Position numbers and translations under genes: made by a program. Under the pieces are notes generated by a model that ran no database searches, was not told the DNA's origin, and saw nothing but the letters and a program-made list of their open reading frames with translations. Shown piece by piece: positions 34,065 through 45,197 of a stretch of DNA of 64,000 nucleotides (positions are counted from its first letter, which is position 1; each line of letters starts with the position of its first letter). This stretch comes from Sarcophilus harrisii (taxonomy: Eukaryota; Chordata; Mammalia; Dasyuromorphia; Dasyuridae), in assembly GCF_902635505.1 (NCBI RefSeq), contig NC_045426.1:364051138-364115137 (forward strand), read 5' to 3'.

Positions 34065-34395
34065 GAACATGAGATACTACCCTGCATGGGGTGCATCTTG
34101 TTCCATGAAGTTGAAACCAGGGAGAGTAGTGAATGCAAAGGGGAGTGAGTTGAGTCCAGTTTCTGACCTTTATAAAGAAAACATTGGAGAAATTTGGTAC
34201 CCTTTAATCAAGGAGAGAGAAAGAGTGTTGTGAGAGGTGAAATCAGTTAGGACTTAGGTTAGCAGTATGCTGGCGAGTTTGGAAAAGGTGAACTTTTCCT
34301 GGGACTGGCATTTTGTCTGTGGAGTTGAAACCAGGTAGGGCAGAAGATACAAAGTAGATTGAGTTAATACCAAAGGGTTATTTATCTTTGTATTC
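34065..34395. repeat. Diverged direct repeat, about 220-bp spacing
   Basis: 'gaagttgaaaccagggagag' (34108) and 'ggagttgaaaccaggtaggg' (34322) start two stretches of about 50-100 bp that remain similar through 'gagtgagttga' and 'gattgagttaa'. Copies are roughly two-thirds identical. Confidence 0.5.
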
Positions 34396-34399
34396 CTTG

Positions 34400-35525
34400 T
34401 ATTACTTTTTACAAAAAAGTAGCTCAGTAAATTATTTTTTAAAATTAGATTTATTGACTGAATGAATGTCTTATCCCCTCATTTGGATACATACTTAGGA
34501 ATGCTGCTTTGGGATAAAAATTTACCTGTGTCTGTGATCGGGATAAAAAGGTAAAGGAAGGTAGGGGCTTAATGACCTCTGAGGTCCTCTTCAGTTTAAT
34601 CTAAGATCCTATGACAGACAGGTATAATTTTGGAACCTTCTTTGATGCATGCCCCATGAACTATTGAAGGTATTCTGGGGAGGAGCTGCTAACTTTGATG
34701 CATTTTAAGCACACCCTTGAAAAGCAGCCACTAGCCCTTTGTAGAGGCTCCTCAAAAGGTTCAGATGGTTCTTGCATCCTCATTCAAAGCTTCTGATTGA
34801 CTCCAAGGCTCAAGGGTCCCACCTTGAGTTTACATGCACTAGCTGATACTGCAGAGACTCCAAGCTCTCCCTCCCCTGCCTCCACCCCCAGTCCTTTGAT
34901 TTCATGGCTTAGTAGCTGATTTCATTAAATCCAGTGCTCTCAAAGCAGTCTTCTTACCAGCAACTTATGCATATTGGATTTCTCTGCTTTTTCATGACCA
35001 GATGTCTTGCATTTCTCTTGCTTTTACTCTGAGAGGGAAAACACCTAACTATTTCTTCCTTCCTGATGCCTTTTGTGCCCTTGGACCCCTTCCTATTCTC
35101 TCCAGAAATAACATCTGCTTTGACCTTTTTTTATGAGTTTTAACCAACAACCTGTCAGCCTTTTGCCACATCTTGACTTCAGATAATCCTGGGCAAAGAG
35201 TGAGGCTAAACAGGAGCTGTGAAGGTTGAATTGTGTGTGTGGGCATTTATTCTCATAGTTTAGGAGGAAAAGTTTTAAACAACACAGTTGGGGTGCAGAG
35301 TTCAAGAGAATTTGGGCAGACTCCTACTTAACTTGTTCTGTGCAGTACCCCATCTCCTCCAATAGCCCTTTAAGGTCTGACACTGTTTTCACATTGTTTT
35401 GCATATATGACCCCTATTTGAGGACTCTTTACTCAGTGGCACATGTGGAGCAGGTACTATCAAATTGCAAATAATAGCTAATGAGTGTTGAGTGAAGGAA
35501 TAGTGACATATATTATATCTCTTCT
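34400..35525. other. Unassigned, probably unique sequence
   Basis: No repeat or gene recognised. Open frames of 65-70 codons on the minus strand (35049-35305) overlap each other and carry no motif. Confidence 0.35.
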
Positions 35526-35529
35526 GCCA

Positions 35530-35685
35530 TGTGATAGCCTATAATTCTTTAAGGTTTGCATAACATTTCATTTCTTCCTTATAACAACTCTGCGAGGTAG
35601 CTGCTATTAATATCTCTATTTTACAAATGAGGAAACTGATGCTTAGAGAGGTTAAGTTCCCTATTTTGGGTCACACCTATACCCA
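35530..35685 (-). repeat. MIR
   Basis: 'ctttaaggtttgcataacat', 'ataacaactctgcgaggtag', 'acaaatgaggaaactgatgc' and 'agagaggttaagttccc' in reversed MIR order. Confidence 0.75.
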
Positions 35686-35689
35686 CACA

Positions 35690-37970
35690 TAAACACACAC
35701 AAGTTATCTTCCCTATTTGAGGACAGTACATTCTTTTCTTGGTTTCTCCAGTCCATACCATAGAGCCTGAGCATATATTCAACATGCAATAACAATTGAT
35801 AGTTTGATTGTTTAATGGGTTCATTCAAAGAGCACTGGCAGTCCTAGCTCCTTGGGGATGTCACTTCACCTATGAATCTGTTTCCTTACTGTGAAATTGA
35901 GATCATAACACATGCCCTCCCTGTGTTATATGGGTAGTGTGATGATCAAATTAAAAAGACTAAGAAGAAAGTCCTTATAAACTATAAAATGTTACAGAAG
36001 CAAAATTTTTTTTCAAGAAGTTCATATATTTATTGTTCCCCAATTGTTTGTCCATCACCAAGAGAGGAGTAAAGTATTTCCCCCTTAACAAATAGGGACA
36101 CCAAAGCAGTGAAGTTTGTCTTTGTTCATGTTTATATAGCTAGGAGTCAGGGTGCAGCAGGGTTAGGGGGCTATGTGGGCTGGGCATTGATGATAGCTCA
36201 CTCTATGCATACCTCTGGGTAGGAGGAAATGAAGAAAATGAGGGGAGCTGGGAAGATCTTTGGAGCCTACTCATGGATTTTTCTCAAGGCTGTTTTGCTT
36301 TTTCTTCCTGAGTTCACCCTTTTAACAGTATTGAAGTGGATCAGTATTAGGACCTAATTCCCAGATGGGTAAAAACCAAAGTTTACTGTAAAATTTCATC
36401 TGTTTTTGATCACTGAAGTTTAGCTCTGAAAAAATGCTGGGAAATGCACATTAGTATTATAAGACAAGAAGATACCATCATGTTTAATTTGGATACTGGC
36501 ATAGATCCAAGGGCTCATCGGTGTAGGTATTTCCTCTACCAGAGCAGATTGCAACCCAGCCATAAGCCTGAGCAATTCACGTTCAGGTCTTTAAGGAAAA
36601 ATCTCCAAAAAGAATCTTCTGGAAGCACAAGGGCTCTTCTTATGGTTCTTCAACTATTTTGTGAACACCATGATAACAGGAGAGCTGTCCATCTGTTATC
36701 CCACACTATTCCTCCATGCCTGGCCCACTGGCCTATCTCCTTTTCCTGTCATACGTGTTCATGCATCTTTTACATCCCTTTATTGTTTTTAAGCACTTTA
36801 GAACACTCAGTTATGTGGAAGCTAATTACAAATGAGTATCAGCCTTATAATTGCAGTTTCATTGTTGCAGGTTCACTGAACCCCTAGCCTGAAAACACAT
36901 TATTAGTTTAGTTTAGGTTACTGTACTATACTGAAAGTAATAAAATGTTTCTTTTTCTCTTTAAAAAACATTCTACAGTTGAGGACTTTTGCTAATTCCA
37001 CTCTGGTCTTGCCAATTTTTGAACCGTTGAGCTAATGACATGAGAGAGATTGAATTGTCATAGGTTCTTTGATTTATCTGAGGTCACGTAGAGGTGTGCA
37101 AATCCCTGCAACTCTGAACTTTGACCATAAGCAAAATTTGTTAAACTCTCAAGCTCTCTGACTTGAAGGAAGAAATAATCCAGATGATCCAAGTCGTCTT
37201 TTTTCATAAGGGAAATATTCTTTCCATAGATGAAACTTTTTCCTACCCAAAGAACAATTTTCTTAATATCTTGAGCATCCTTGACCTTACCGGACTGACT
37301 TGAAATTTCAATTCATTCATAAAGATTATCCCCATCCCTTTGGGAAAGTAAAGGAGTTACACTTTGGAATGGAGGGATTACATCTGCTAATTCAACAATA
37401 CCCTCAGTAATTACACAGATTTTCAGGCAAAGAAGAGAGAGACAACCTACCTTGTTTATTTGCCTTCCCCAAAATTATGATTTTTAATGTATTGATATTT
37501 TTTGACTCAAAATAATACTTGACAGATACTTCCCCCAAAACATAGAACAACCTTTATAAAATACATTTGCCAGGGGAGAAAAGTCTAAGTATAGATTATT
37601 AAAAGAAAAATAAGGACATATCTTTTAACTCTAGCTGTATGGTGTTAATGCTGGTACTTGTACTTGACCAGTTTTGTTTTCTTGATTAATTCCAAATTGA
37701 TTTTCAGAGCAAAGATAACTTACTTTATTGGAACAAGTTGCTCCCAATTCTGTGTACAATAAATATTACTTTGCCAACTGTGTGCTCCAGAAATTCCAAA
37801 ATCTGACATTCATTATCTCGTCAACAAAAAACCTTATCCCTTCCAAGAGACATGTAAAGCTTCCTCTTCCTGGCTCAAATATAGTGAATGTACAAGAGCC
37901 ATAGACAAAAGAATACTTTTTAGGAAAGGTCAAACCAAAATGATTTCAAGTTACATCCATATTCTATACC
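35690..37970. other. Largely unassigned sequence upstream of the CpG island
   Basis: No confident gene. The longest frame is 147 codons on the plus strand (36444-36887); it has no recognised domain. At 36500-36590, 'gattgcaacccagccataag' resembles a recurrent old mammalian repeat on the minus strand. The rest may be unique DNA and could hold distal regulatory elements, which cannot be seen without conservation data. Confidence 0.35.
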
Positions 37971-37977
37971 ATGAACA

Positions 37978-38212
37978 GAAGGAGCTGAGTGACTCAGTGG
38001 CTAGAACAGTAAATCCTGGAGTTAGGAAGATCCCAGTTCAAATTTGACCTCAGACATTTACTAGCTACCAGGTAAGTCAATTAGCCTTGTTTGCTTTAAT
38101 CCACTGGAGAAGGAAATGGCAAACTGCTACTGTGTCTTTGCTGAGAAACCCTATGAAAAGTACTGGCATGCTATAGTCCCGAACTGTACATAATTGAACA
38201 ATAAAATGCTAT
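37978..38212 (+). repeat. tRNA-head/CORE/RTE-tail SINE
   Basis: Plus-orientation copy. Head 'aggagctgagtgactcagtg', B-box-like 'agttcaaatttgacctcag', CORE with 'ggagaaggaaatggcaaact' and tail 'ctatagtcccgaactgtaca', which resembles RTE 3' ends. Confidence 0.8.
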
Positions 38213-38239
38213 GAATGCCCTTTTCTTTTAATACTTAAA

Positions 38240-38425
38240 CTTTAATTCCCATGTCCTTCCCATCATTTCTCCTTTTATTTCTTTCCTCTGCTCTCCCTTC
38301 ATCTTTTTCTCCCTCTCTCCCGCTTTTCTGCCTCTTTCCATTCCATTCCTTTCTTCCTCCCTCCCTCCCAAATCCTTTTCCCCCTTCCCATCTTTCTCCC
38401 TTTCCTTCCCATACCTTCCTTACAA
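38240..38425. repeat. Pyrimidine-rich (CCT/TTCC) tract
   Basis: About 180 bp of C and T with few purines on the plus strand, without a clean unit. The 65-codon open frame across it is a by-product. Confidence 0.8.
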
Positions 38426-39154
38426 AGAAAAAAAAATCCAGAAAGTAAATATTATTCAGCTTCTACAAGTCACTTGACAAATTACTTAAGCCTAAGTGTT
38501 CTGGAACAGTTGGCACCCAATGAATGAATGACAAGAATAAACTTAAAAGTTCTTATAATCAAAATTTATGGAGATCCATTAATTTAGGCAGCAGCATTCT
38601 AAACAAATGAAATATAACATTTTTTAATAATATTATTATAGTCCCCCATATTCTGCTACATTCCTCACAGGAAGCACCTATCACAGTGTCTCGAATATAG
38701 TAAATGATGCATAAACATAACTTTATGTTGAATTGCTCCCTTTCCCCTCTTTTAAAAGAAAACAGCATTCTTAGACAAGGGATAGTAGAGGAAGAGACTA
38801 GATGGTAGAAATTCTGAATTCCTTTTCTCTCCTCTCCAAAATTTGGTGGGGCTTTAAAATGACACTTTTAGGAGGAGCTGTTCTATTTATAATATAGGAA
38901 TGGCAAACTTTCGGGTGTACCTTTGGAACCTCACATGTACGGATGACTACAAACATATAGATTGACTTATAGAAAAACCGCCAGCATACATGGTTTAGTG
39001 AAACTTGCCACACTCATACCATCGTAAAGGTAGGATCCCAATGTTGCAGTATCAGAAAGCAGGGTTCGCAAAAAGATAAGCAGAAAATTTGGACCATGTC
39101 GTCTTTCCCGGGATGGCTCCATTCGAAAGGTTGAACATTCCCAGATGGAACGTC

Positions 39155-39163
39155 CAGAGCGAC
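39155..39163. promoter_or_regulatory. CRE-like site
   Basis: GCGACGTCAC carries an ACGTCA half site with one base off the full TGACGTCA palindrome. A candidate CREB/ATF site in the distal island; binding is not shown. Confidence 0.35.
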
Positions 39164-39440
39164 GTCACAAAGGCGGCAGTCACCTCCGTCCCGCGGTCCA
39201 TTCACAGTCGTCCTTCCTTGGCCTTCGCCCGCCTCCCGCCCGGAGGACTGGGGGGCGTTTAGAAATTTCCCCCCTCCTCTCCCTCCGGACCTTTCCCCGT
39301 GTCCTTCAGGACTCCTAGTTTATGGGATCACATGGGGGTTATCTAGTGCGTCTAGAACAGTGGGGCTATGGGGTTAGGGGCGGGGTGTAAGGGCGGAGCT
39401 GATTCACTTCGGTTCTCCCTCCCTCTCCCCAGGCAGAGCC

Positions 39441-39485
39441 CACGTGTCATGCTGATTGGTTACCTTCGAGGGCATGCTTTAAATA
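39441..39485 (+). promoter_or_regulatory. Possible upstream core promoter (E-box, inverted CCAAT, TATA-like)
   Basis: CACGTG at 39441-39446, ATTGG (inverted CCAAT) at 39455-39459 and TTTAAATA at 39478-39485 sit within 45 bp. Spacing fits a TATA-type promoter with a start near 39510. No splice donor or long frame was seen just downstream, so it may be an alternative promoter or a control region for the one at 40210. Confidence 0.4.
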
Positions 39486-39896
39486 CTCGCCTCAGAGCTA
39501 TTGAGCTGTCATTGTCCTACGCTGAACAGACTGGCTGGTTTTGGAACCATGGGAGAGGGTTGAGGGAAACTTGAAGTCCGAAAAGGATCCAAGGGCAGGG
39601 CAAAGGCAGGAAGAGTAGAGGCTTTTAGAATCCCCACGCCTGGGTCTCCTGAAAAACAGATGGTTTCTCGGATTTTGGAAGATGGTTCTCAGTCATCGGT
39701 TAAGCGACATTTGGGAAACTTCTCACCCCCACCCTTCCCACCCTACTTTCTGGTAGAGGGGGAAAAAAAAAAAAAAAGAAACAGTTGCTAAGAAGTTGTT
39801 TTATTTCTTTCCCCAATCGGACTTTTTAAAAATAGCTAAGCTCAGGGCAACCGAGCCAAGCTCTCTCTTCCTTAATGTGTCCTGGGCCGCGCTGAC

Positions 39897-39906
39897 CTAA
39901 AAATAC
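39897..39906. promoter_or_regulatory. MEF2-like AT-rich site
   Basis: CTAAAAATAC matches the MEF2 core except for the last base. It is isolated in GC-rich DNA, which is why it stands out. Speculative. Confidence 0.25.
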
Positions 39907-40209
39907 CCTCAGCACACACTCTCCTCTTCTGTCTCCAGGCGGGTCCGGCTTGGCCGCAGATGGCGTCTGGAGACCGGGAGAAACAGCGGGGTCGCCCTTT
40001 GCCTCTTCCTAAGACTGTCCCTTTAAATCCTGGAGGAGGGGGAAAAATAGCAATGAGCGGATAGTGTCTCTCTCCGCCTTCGGCCCCCCTCTCCACGCCA
40101 GTCGCCCCCCACCCACCCCCAGCCCCTAATTCCCGCCCATCCTTCACCCGCCTTTCCCAGTCCTCTCTCCTCTACAAAGCTTCCCACCCAGCAACAGTTT
40201 CTGTCAAAA

Positions 40210-40216
40210 TATAAAT
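40210..40216 (+). promoter_or_regulatory. TATA box of the main candidate promoter
   Basis: TATAAAT in the context 'gtcaaaatataaattaagcg', flanked by GC-rich sequence. A start site is expected near 40240, about 620 bp before the splice donor at 40858. Confidence 0.55.
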
Positions 40217-40260
40217 TAAGCGATGCAGAGGAGGAGGCTGAGTGCATGTGTGAAAGGGCG

Positions 40261-40360
40261 AGCAGGGAGAGGGAGAACGCGAGGGAGGGAGGGAGAGAGG
40301 GAGGAGAAAGGGAGAGGGAAGGGAAAGAGAGAGAGAGAGACAGAGAAAGAGAGAGGGAAG
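40261..40360. repeat. GA-rich purine tract in the first exon
   Basis: About 100 bp of G and A with a (GA)n core at about 40325-40340. It explains the serine/leucine-rich frames on the opposite strand. Confidence 0.9.
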
Positions 40361-40530
40361 CAAGCAAGCCGACCGCAGACATCCGGGCCCTTTCTGCACA
40401 TTCCAGTCCCCATAGCCCTGCAGAAACTCCGGTCGGCACCGCAGCAGTGAGACCCGAACCGCGGCACAAGCCGGGAACGGTCGCGCTGGTGCCGCTGTTT
40501 CAGGATACTGACAGAAGCGTTGGCTGCAGC

Positions 40531-40634
40531 TAGAAGAGGAGGAGGAAAAAGAGGAGGAGGAGAAGGAGGAGGAGGAAGAAGAAGAGGAGGAGCAGTAGCA
40601 GCAGGAGCAGCAGCAGCAACAGCAGCAGCAGCAG
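40531..40634. repeat. GGA/GAA then AGC triplet tract in the first exon
   Basis: About 60 bp of GGA/GAA triplets grade into about 14 AGC-type triplets (40591-40634) with a few interruptions (AGT, AGG, AAC). Transcribed as an (AGC)n leader. Triplet tracts in 5' leaders can vary in length between individuals. Confidence 0.9.
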
Positions 40635-40857
40635 CTGCCTGCCTTGCCTGTCGCGGCTACTGCTCCAAAGCCTAGAGCCGGTGCCACGAGACTGACAGAG
40701 GCGCAGCGCGAGCGCTTTCACAGCTGGCTTGGTTCCGCCGCTGCCGCTGGATCCTGACAGCGGTGGCAGCGGCGGTGGCAGCCCCAGAAGGGACAGCGTG
40801 CTGCAAAGTACAGCGAGGAGGGAACCTGGCTGGAGGAGGCTTTTCAGCTATAGAAAG

Positions 40858-40863
40858 GTAAGT
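40858..40863 (+). promoter_or_regulatory. Splice donor of the candidate first exon
   Basis: GTAAGT preceded by AAAG fits the consensus closely. No matching acceptor was identified in the remaining 23 kb; the next exon may lie outside the window. Confidence 0.6.
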
Positions 40864-40869
40864 GCTCCC

Positions 40870-42290
40870 TCCGCCCCCGAGCTCCTTTTACATCCTTGAG
40901 AAAACCTCTCTTCCAACACCTCCTATTCTGCCTAATACCTCTGTTCCTTGCTTTGAAGCTGGAAGGTTGAGGATATTTTTTACATTTTATTTTATTTCGG
41001 TAGTTGCTGTTATTTCTCTTGTAATCTGCTTACGTTTGGGAGCCTTCCCCTCTGGGAGAAGCTGGGGGCTATTCCTGTGATACAAGGAGGCGGAGAAGAT
41101 GCGGTGGCGATTCAAGGGTTTCGTGTGGCAGCCATGCAGCTGGGGAAGAAGGGAAACAGGGAGGGGAAAGCAGAGCAAGCGAGCTAGAGAGACTCCTAGT
41201 TGGCATTAGTGGACGAAGTAGCTAAAGGGGACTTGGAGGGATGGCAAAGGAGAACTTTTGAGGACGTCTGAGAACCCCAGGGGGACTGCGGTACTTTCGG
41301 GAGCAGAGAGAGGCGGATCGAGGAAAAGTTAAGTAGCGACAGGTGGTTTCCGCTTAAAGTTCTGTTGCGGCTCGTCCCGAAAGTTACATTGGCATTTTGG
41401 AGAGGTACGATTTCCTTTCTCTTTTCTCCCCCTACGCGCTTTCTTTACTTGGGAGGTGGGGGTTGGAGGATGCGGGGGAGAGCCGCCTGCAAGAATGTCC
41501 TGGCGCCGGAACCTCTCGAACTCCACATCATATGCCAGGGGAGGGGACGGGACGGGTGAGAGATGTAACTGGGAATTGAAGTTGGATGAAGCTTCATATA
41601 CTATATTATATATTCTTATATCTCCGAGAGGAGAGGAGCTGGGAGAGGTAGGTATCCTGGGGAAGATGAATGGGTGCTGAGGTTGACGGGCAGGGGAGGG
41701 CTATGTGTGGCTGATACTCTGGATATGCTTTTCGTAAATTCTGGTGAAATTTAAGGATTTACAAGGTACCTGGCGCAGAAGACTAGAAGGACAGGGTATA
41801 TCTTTTCAGTGGTTTTCGATGTAACCTGTGTCGTTTGCCAGTACGCTTCCTTCGTGTGTGTGTGTCTTTTGAAAGAAAACCTAGTTGGGTCACTGTGCCC
41901 TTTGTTGTTCTGGTTATTTGTTTGATTTTATCAGATGAATGGGCAGGGAATCCCAAGGAAGGAATCAAGCGCGTTTCCCTTTTCCTTTGTAACACTGTGA
42001 AACTTAGAGGCGTTTGTGGAAACAGTCTGGGGAGTAGAGTGGGTTGCAGCTTCTTTCTCAAGGCTTCTGCTTCTGATCATTTGGGGTTCTGGTGTTTGAG
42101 TCTGTCTGAAAGACATTATTCAAAGCGGAAAAAGAAGGCATCAGTTCAGAGTAGTGAAGCTTTTTAGGGATAAGGTTAGTGGGGGAAAGGAGCAGGAACC
42201 CCAGAACAAGAAAGACATGGAGACAGACGCATTATGTAGGAGCTGGAAATGCTGCCATTCCTGGGCTTGGTTTTGTTCATCAGCAGCACA
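40870..42290. other. Start of putative intron 1, no exon recognised
   Basis: CpG-rich to about 41565, then ordinary. Short frames (60-110 codons) overlap on both strands without motifs. No repeats are recognised until about 42300, which is common for sequence near an active promoter. Confidence 0.4.
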
Positions 42291-42296
42291 AATCCA

Positions 42297-42550
42297 GTTC
42301 AATTTCACAAGCATTTAGTAAATGCCTACTATGTGCAAGATGCAGCTCCAGGCACTGGGATTGTAAACACAAAACACATGAAACGCCAAGGTATGGCATT
42401 GCTTTTTATTTATCTTCTGCTAAAAGAAATCCAGATATACTTTTGTAGATCTGGAATTTAAAATAAATAAAAGTTGGCAAAAGGAGACAAGAAATCACAG
42501 TGCTTTGCCATTTTAGGTACTAAGTAAATGCTTATTGACTGATTGATTTG
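42297..42550 (+). repeat. L2/MIR-tail type repeat pieces
   Basis: 'tcacaagcatttagtaaatg', 'cctactatgtgcaagatgca' and 'ccaggcactgggattgtaaa' (42300-42370) match the frequent 'catttattaagcacctactatgtgcc' unit. 'gtactaagtaaatgcttatt' at about 42520 resembles its other end. Confidence 0.55.
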
Positions 42551-42659
42551 GGTATTTATTGTCAGAAAATAAATTAAAAATAAAAAAACAAAGCTATTGC
42601 TTTTAAACAGTATTCACAAAACTGAAGAGGCAGGTGAGAGTGATGAGTAGAGTGATATG

Positions 42660-42945
42660 GGGGAAAAGAAGCTGGTTGTTAGAGAACCTTTGGTCAAAAC
42701 CTGCCTATGATGCCTTCTACTTATGTAACCTTAAACAAGTCAGCCTCTGAGGGTCTCAGTTTCCTTATCTGCAAAATGATGTAGTTGAATAACTTCTGAG
42801 GTCTCCTCTAGTTTTAGACCCATAACTGAGTTCAGTTTCCTTATACAGATAAGGAAATGCCTAATAATTTAGTGACTTGTCCAAGAAAAACTAGTTAGTA
42901 CCAAAGCTGAAACTATAATCCTGGTCTCTCAGTTCCCTGTGAAAT
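42660..42945. repeat. Two MIR copies back to back
   Basis: A plus-strand MIR (42660-42830: 'cttaaacaagtcagcctctg', 'ctcagtttccttatctgcaa') is followed by a minus-strand one (42830-42945: 'cagataaggaaatgcc', 'gtgacttgtccaag'). Confidence 0.6.
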
Positions 42946-42949
42946 AATT

Positions 42950-44650
42950 TTTGCATGCACCAAAGATGAGAGAAAATTATGTCTACTTCAGTACATCTCT
43001 CCAAGAATGAAGGATTACTTATATTCACTTTGCTATGTATTTCCTCTCAGTTGCTAACAGTTTACAGTGAAGAGTACTGTCCTGGGAATATTAAGGGAAG
43101 ACATGTTGGGAAAAAACTCAAAGGACAGTGAAGGTATTCCCCCTGCCCTCAAATAACTTATCGTCTAATGTATGACAGGTACATGGAAATGAAAATATAT
43201 TATATTTGTCCCGCCATCTTGCTGCTTTATACCCCTCCCCCACAAAATGGCTTGTATCAAAGGAACACAGAATCAGCTTTTAGTAAGACAATAAATGAGA
43301 ATGATGAAGGTAAAGAAAGCAGTAATAATAAAAATGAATAAAATATCTTTATTAAATTGGAAATAAATGTATTTAAACATGTAAAGATATTTCATATCTT
43401 AATTTTATGTAATTATTTTTATTGTGTACCTATTTTTTTCCTTTCAAAGAGATTTTGTACAATCCCAGAATAGCAGAGTTGAACAGATCTTAGAGGTCCT
43501 TTATTCCAACCCATTCCTTAAAAGAAAATTAAAAAAAAAAACCTCTCTATCTTATGCCTGAAAATCTTTGTTTAAGAATTTACTGCTATGAGGTATTTGG
43601 TGAAGCAGGGATGGTGTAGTGCATCAAGAATTGGCCAGGAAGTCCCTAATTCAAATTCTCTGCTTATACTGGTTCTTTGATGGTAAGGCAAGTTAGCTTT
43701 TCAGAATGCCAAGAAAACTTTCTGAGACTATAAGATGCCAATATGTGTCAATGAAGAAAGAGTTGCTGACAAGAATGAAATCATAAGTGCTGTGTATGTA
43801 TGTATTAGTGTATATAAAGTACATATGTATATATTTGACAGGTATACATGTATATACACATATGTCTATATTTATAGCTCAATAAACATTTCTATCAGGA
43901 AGTATAGAATTTAGAACTAGAAGAGGCCTTCTAGGTCATTTAGTCCAACTCCATTTTACAGATAAATAAACTGAGGCCCCCAGATGAAATAGGTGCTTTA
44001 AAAACAACAAAGATGCCATGTATTTATTTATAGCTGTACAATAAATGAAAACATAACTGCTGAGAAATTCTCTGGTGATGAAGCCATTTGTTTCTGGTGC
44101 TTTACTTTCATCCCAAGCCCCCAAATCACCTCCAGGCTTAACTGATTTTCTTTTTCCTGACAGTTAGGTTAGGAGCAAACAATGTCTCATGTGGTTTCCT
44201 AATCCTAAACAATAAATTACATTTCCATCCAATGTGCCCTTTGCTTCCTGTTTAAAACAACAAAAACAAAAAGCCCCAAACAAACAAACCAAAAAACCAT
44301 GTCTCTTACAATGAGCCTCTTTGGGGACATAATCTTAACATCTCCTGATCTTTTTTTCCAACAAATAACTTAAACTGATTTTGTTACATGGTCTGGTTTG
44401 ATGAATGTGATGGGACTGGAACTTAGGAGTTCCACTGAAGCATTAGCTTTTGGGGATACCGTCTAAGAAGAGCCTAATTTTTGGATCAATTACCTCATGA
44501 ATACAAATGAAATAAAGGATGATAGTGGATATCAAAAGAGAAGGGTGAACTATTGTTAGGAATGTATGACAATGTCAATGAAGAAATTTTCAGCAGTTTT
44601 TAAAATTGTATTTTTGTCAAATAAACACAATCTATTATTTGGTTGCAATG
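42950..44650. other. Intronic or intergenic sequence with sparse repeats
   Basis: No gene recognised. TG/TA microsatellite-like sequence lies at 43790-43875, and a MIR3-like piece at 43900-44000 ('ctagaagaggccttctaggt', 'cagataaataaactgaggcc'). Confidence 0.4.
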
Positions 44651-44654
44651 AATA

Positions 44655-44952
44655 GTAATCATAATTCATATTTATAAAGTCTTTTAGATTTAGGTAGATT
44701 GTACAATTACTGTCCCCATGTTAAAGATGAGGGGGCAGAAACAGAAAGAGCAGAAGGAGCTGACCAAAAACACATGTTAAAAATTTATAGTGGTAATGAC
44801 ATGTTTCTAAATGTATCAGACATTGATTTTCAGCATAAGTCAAAGAGATAAATCATAGGATTATAAACCTTGAGCAGGGAGACCATCCCCTGGTTTATAA
44901 ATAAGGAAATTGAGGCCTGGAGAGGTTGTGACTAATGTCACACAGATAGTTG
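44655..44952 (-). repeat. Two eroded MIR/MIR3-like pieces
   Basis: About 44660-44770 ('taaagtcttttagatttagg', 'gttaaagatgagggggcag') and 44855-44952 ('ataaataaggaaattgaggc', 'ctaatgtcacacagatagtt'). Confidence 0.5.
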
Positions 44953-45197
44953 GGGTAGATAGGTACCACAGTAGATAGAATCCTGGACTTGGAAGACAGA
45001 TCTTCATGAATTTAAATCAGATCTCAGGTACTTATTAATTTTTCAACCCTAGACAGGTTACTTCATCCTGTTTCCCTCAGTTTCCTTATTTGTAACGTGA
45101 GTTGGAGAAGAGAATGGCAAATTATTCCATTGTGTTTGCCAAGAAAACCCCCATCTGGGTTACGAAGGACATAACTAAAAATGACTAAACATTGAAA
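44953..45197 (+). repeat. tRNA-head/CORE/RTE-tail SINE
   Basis: Plus orientation. Head 'ggggtagataggtaccacag', CORE with 'ccctcagtttccttatttgt', 'gagttggagaagagaatggc', tail 'aactaaaaatgactaaacat'. Followed by a TA-rich microsatellite (45200-45255). Confidence 0.85.

Larger units (their letters stand above)
40240..40857 (+). other. Candidate first exon, probably 5'UTR, gene not identified
   Basis: It runs from the start site expected for the TATA box at 40210 to a strong donor (AAAG then GTAAGT, intron from 40858). An ATG at 40246 opens a 95-codon frame ending at 40533; it is arginine/glutamate-rich because of the GA tract and looks like an upstream frame. After 40533 I see no ATG before the donor, so the main start codon should lie in a later exon. 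The leader holds a GA-rich tract (40261-40360), GGA/GAA triplets (40531-40590) and AGC triplets (40591-40634), all likely to affect RNA structure. I do not recognise the gene. The true 5' end is inferred from the TATA box only. Confidence 0.55.
39100..41565. promoter_or_regulatory. CpG island at a gene start
   Basis: CG dinucleotides, rare over the rest of the window, are frequent at 39100-39300, 39880-40160, 40220-40520, 40640-40870 and 41270-41565. The block is GC-rich, contains two TATA-like sites and a first-exon donor, and has few repeats. This is the usual picture of a mammalian CpG-island promoter. Confidence 0.85.

Noticed and set aside
36444-36887. 147-codon plus-strand frame as a gene
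   Set aside because: No domain, no splice or promoter context, and part overlaps repeat-like wording on the other strand. A frame of this size is possible by chance in 64 kb.
40246-40533. 95-codon frame as the main protein of the gene
   Set aside because: Composition is dictated by the GA tract, it ends before the donor, and no domain is seen. Kept only as an upstream frame.
40023-40687. 148- and 171-codon minus-strand frames at the CpG island
   Set aside because: They are antisense to GA-rich and AGC tracts (runs of Leu, Ser, Cys). The donor and TATA box support a plus-strand transcript.
39140-40860. Naming the CpG-island gene
   Set aside because: The leader sequence did not match any 5'UTR I could recall with confidence, and no coding exon lies in the window.
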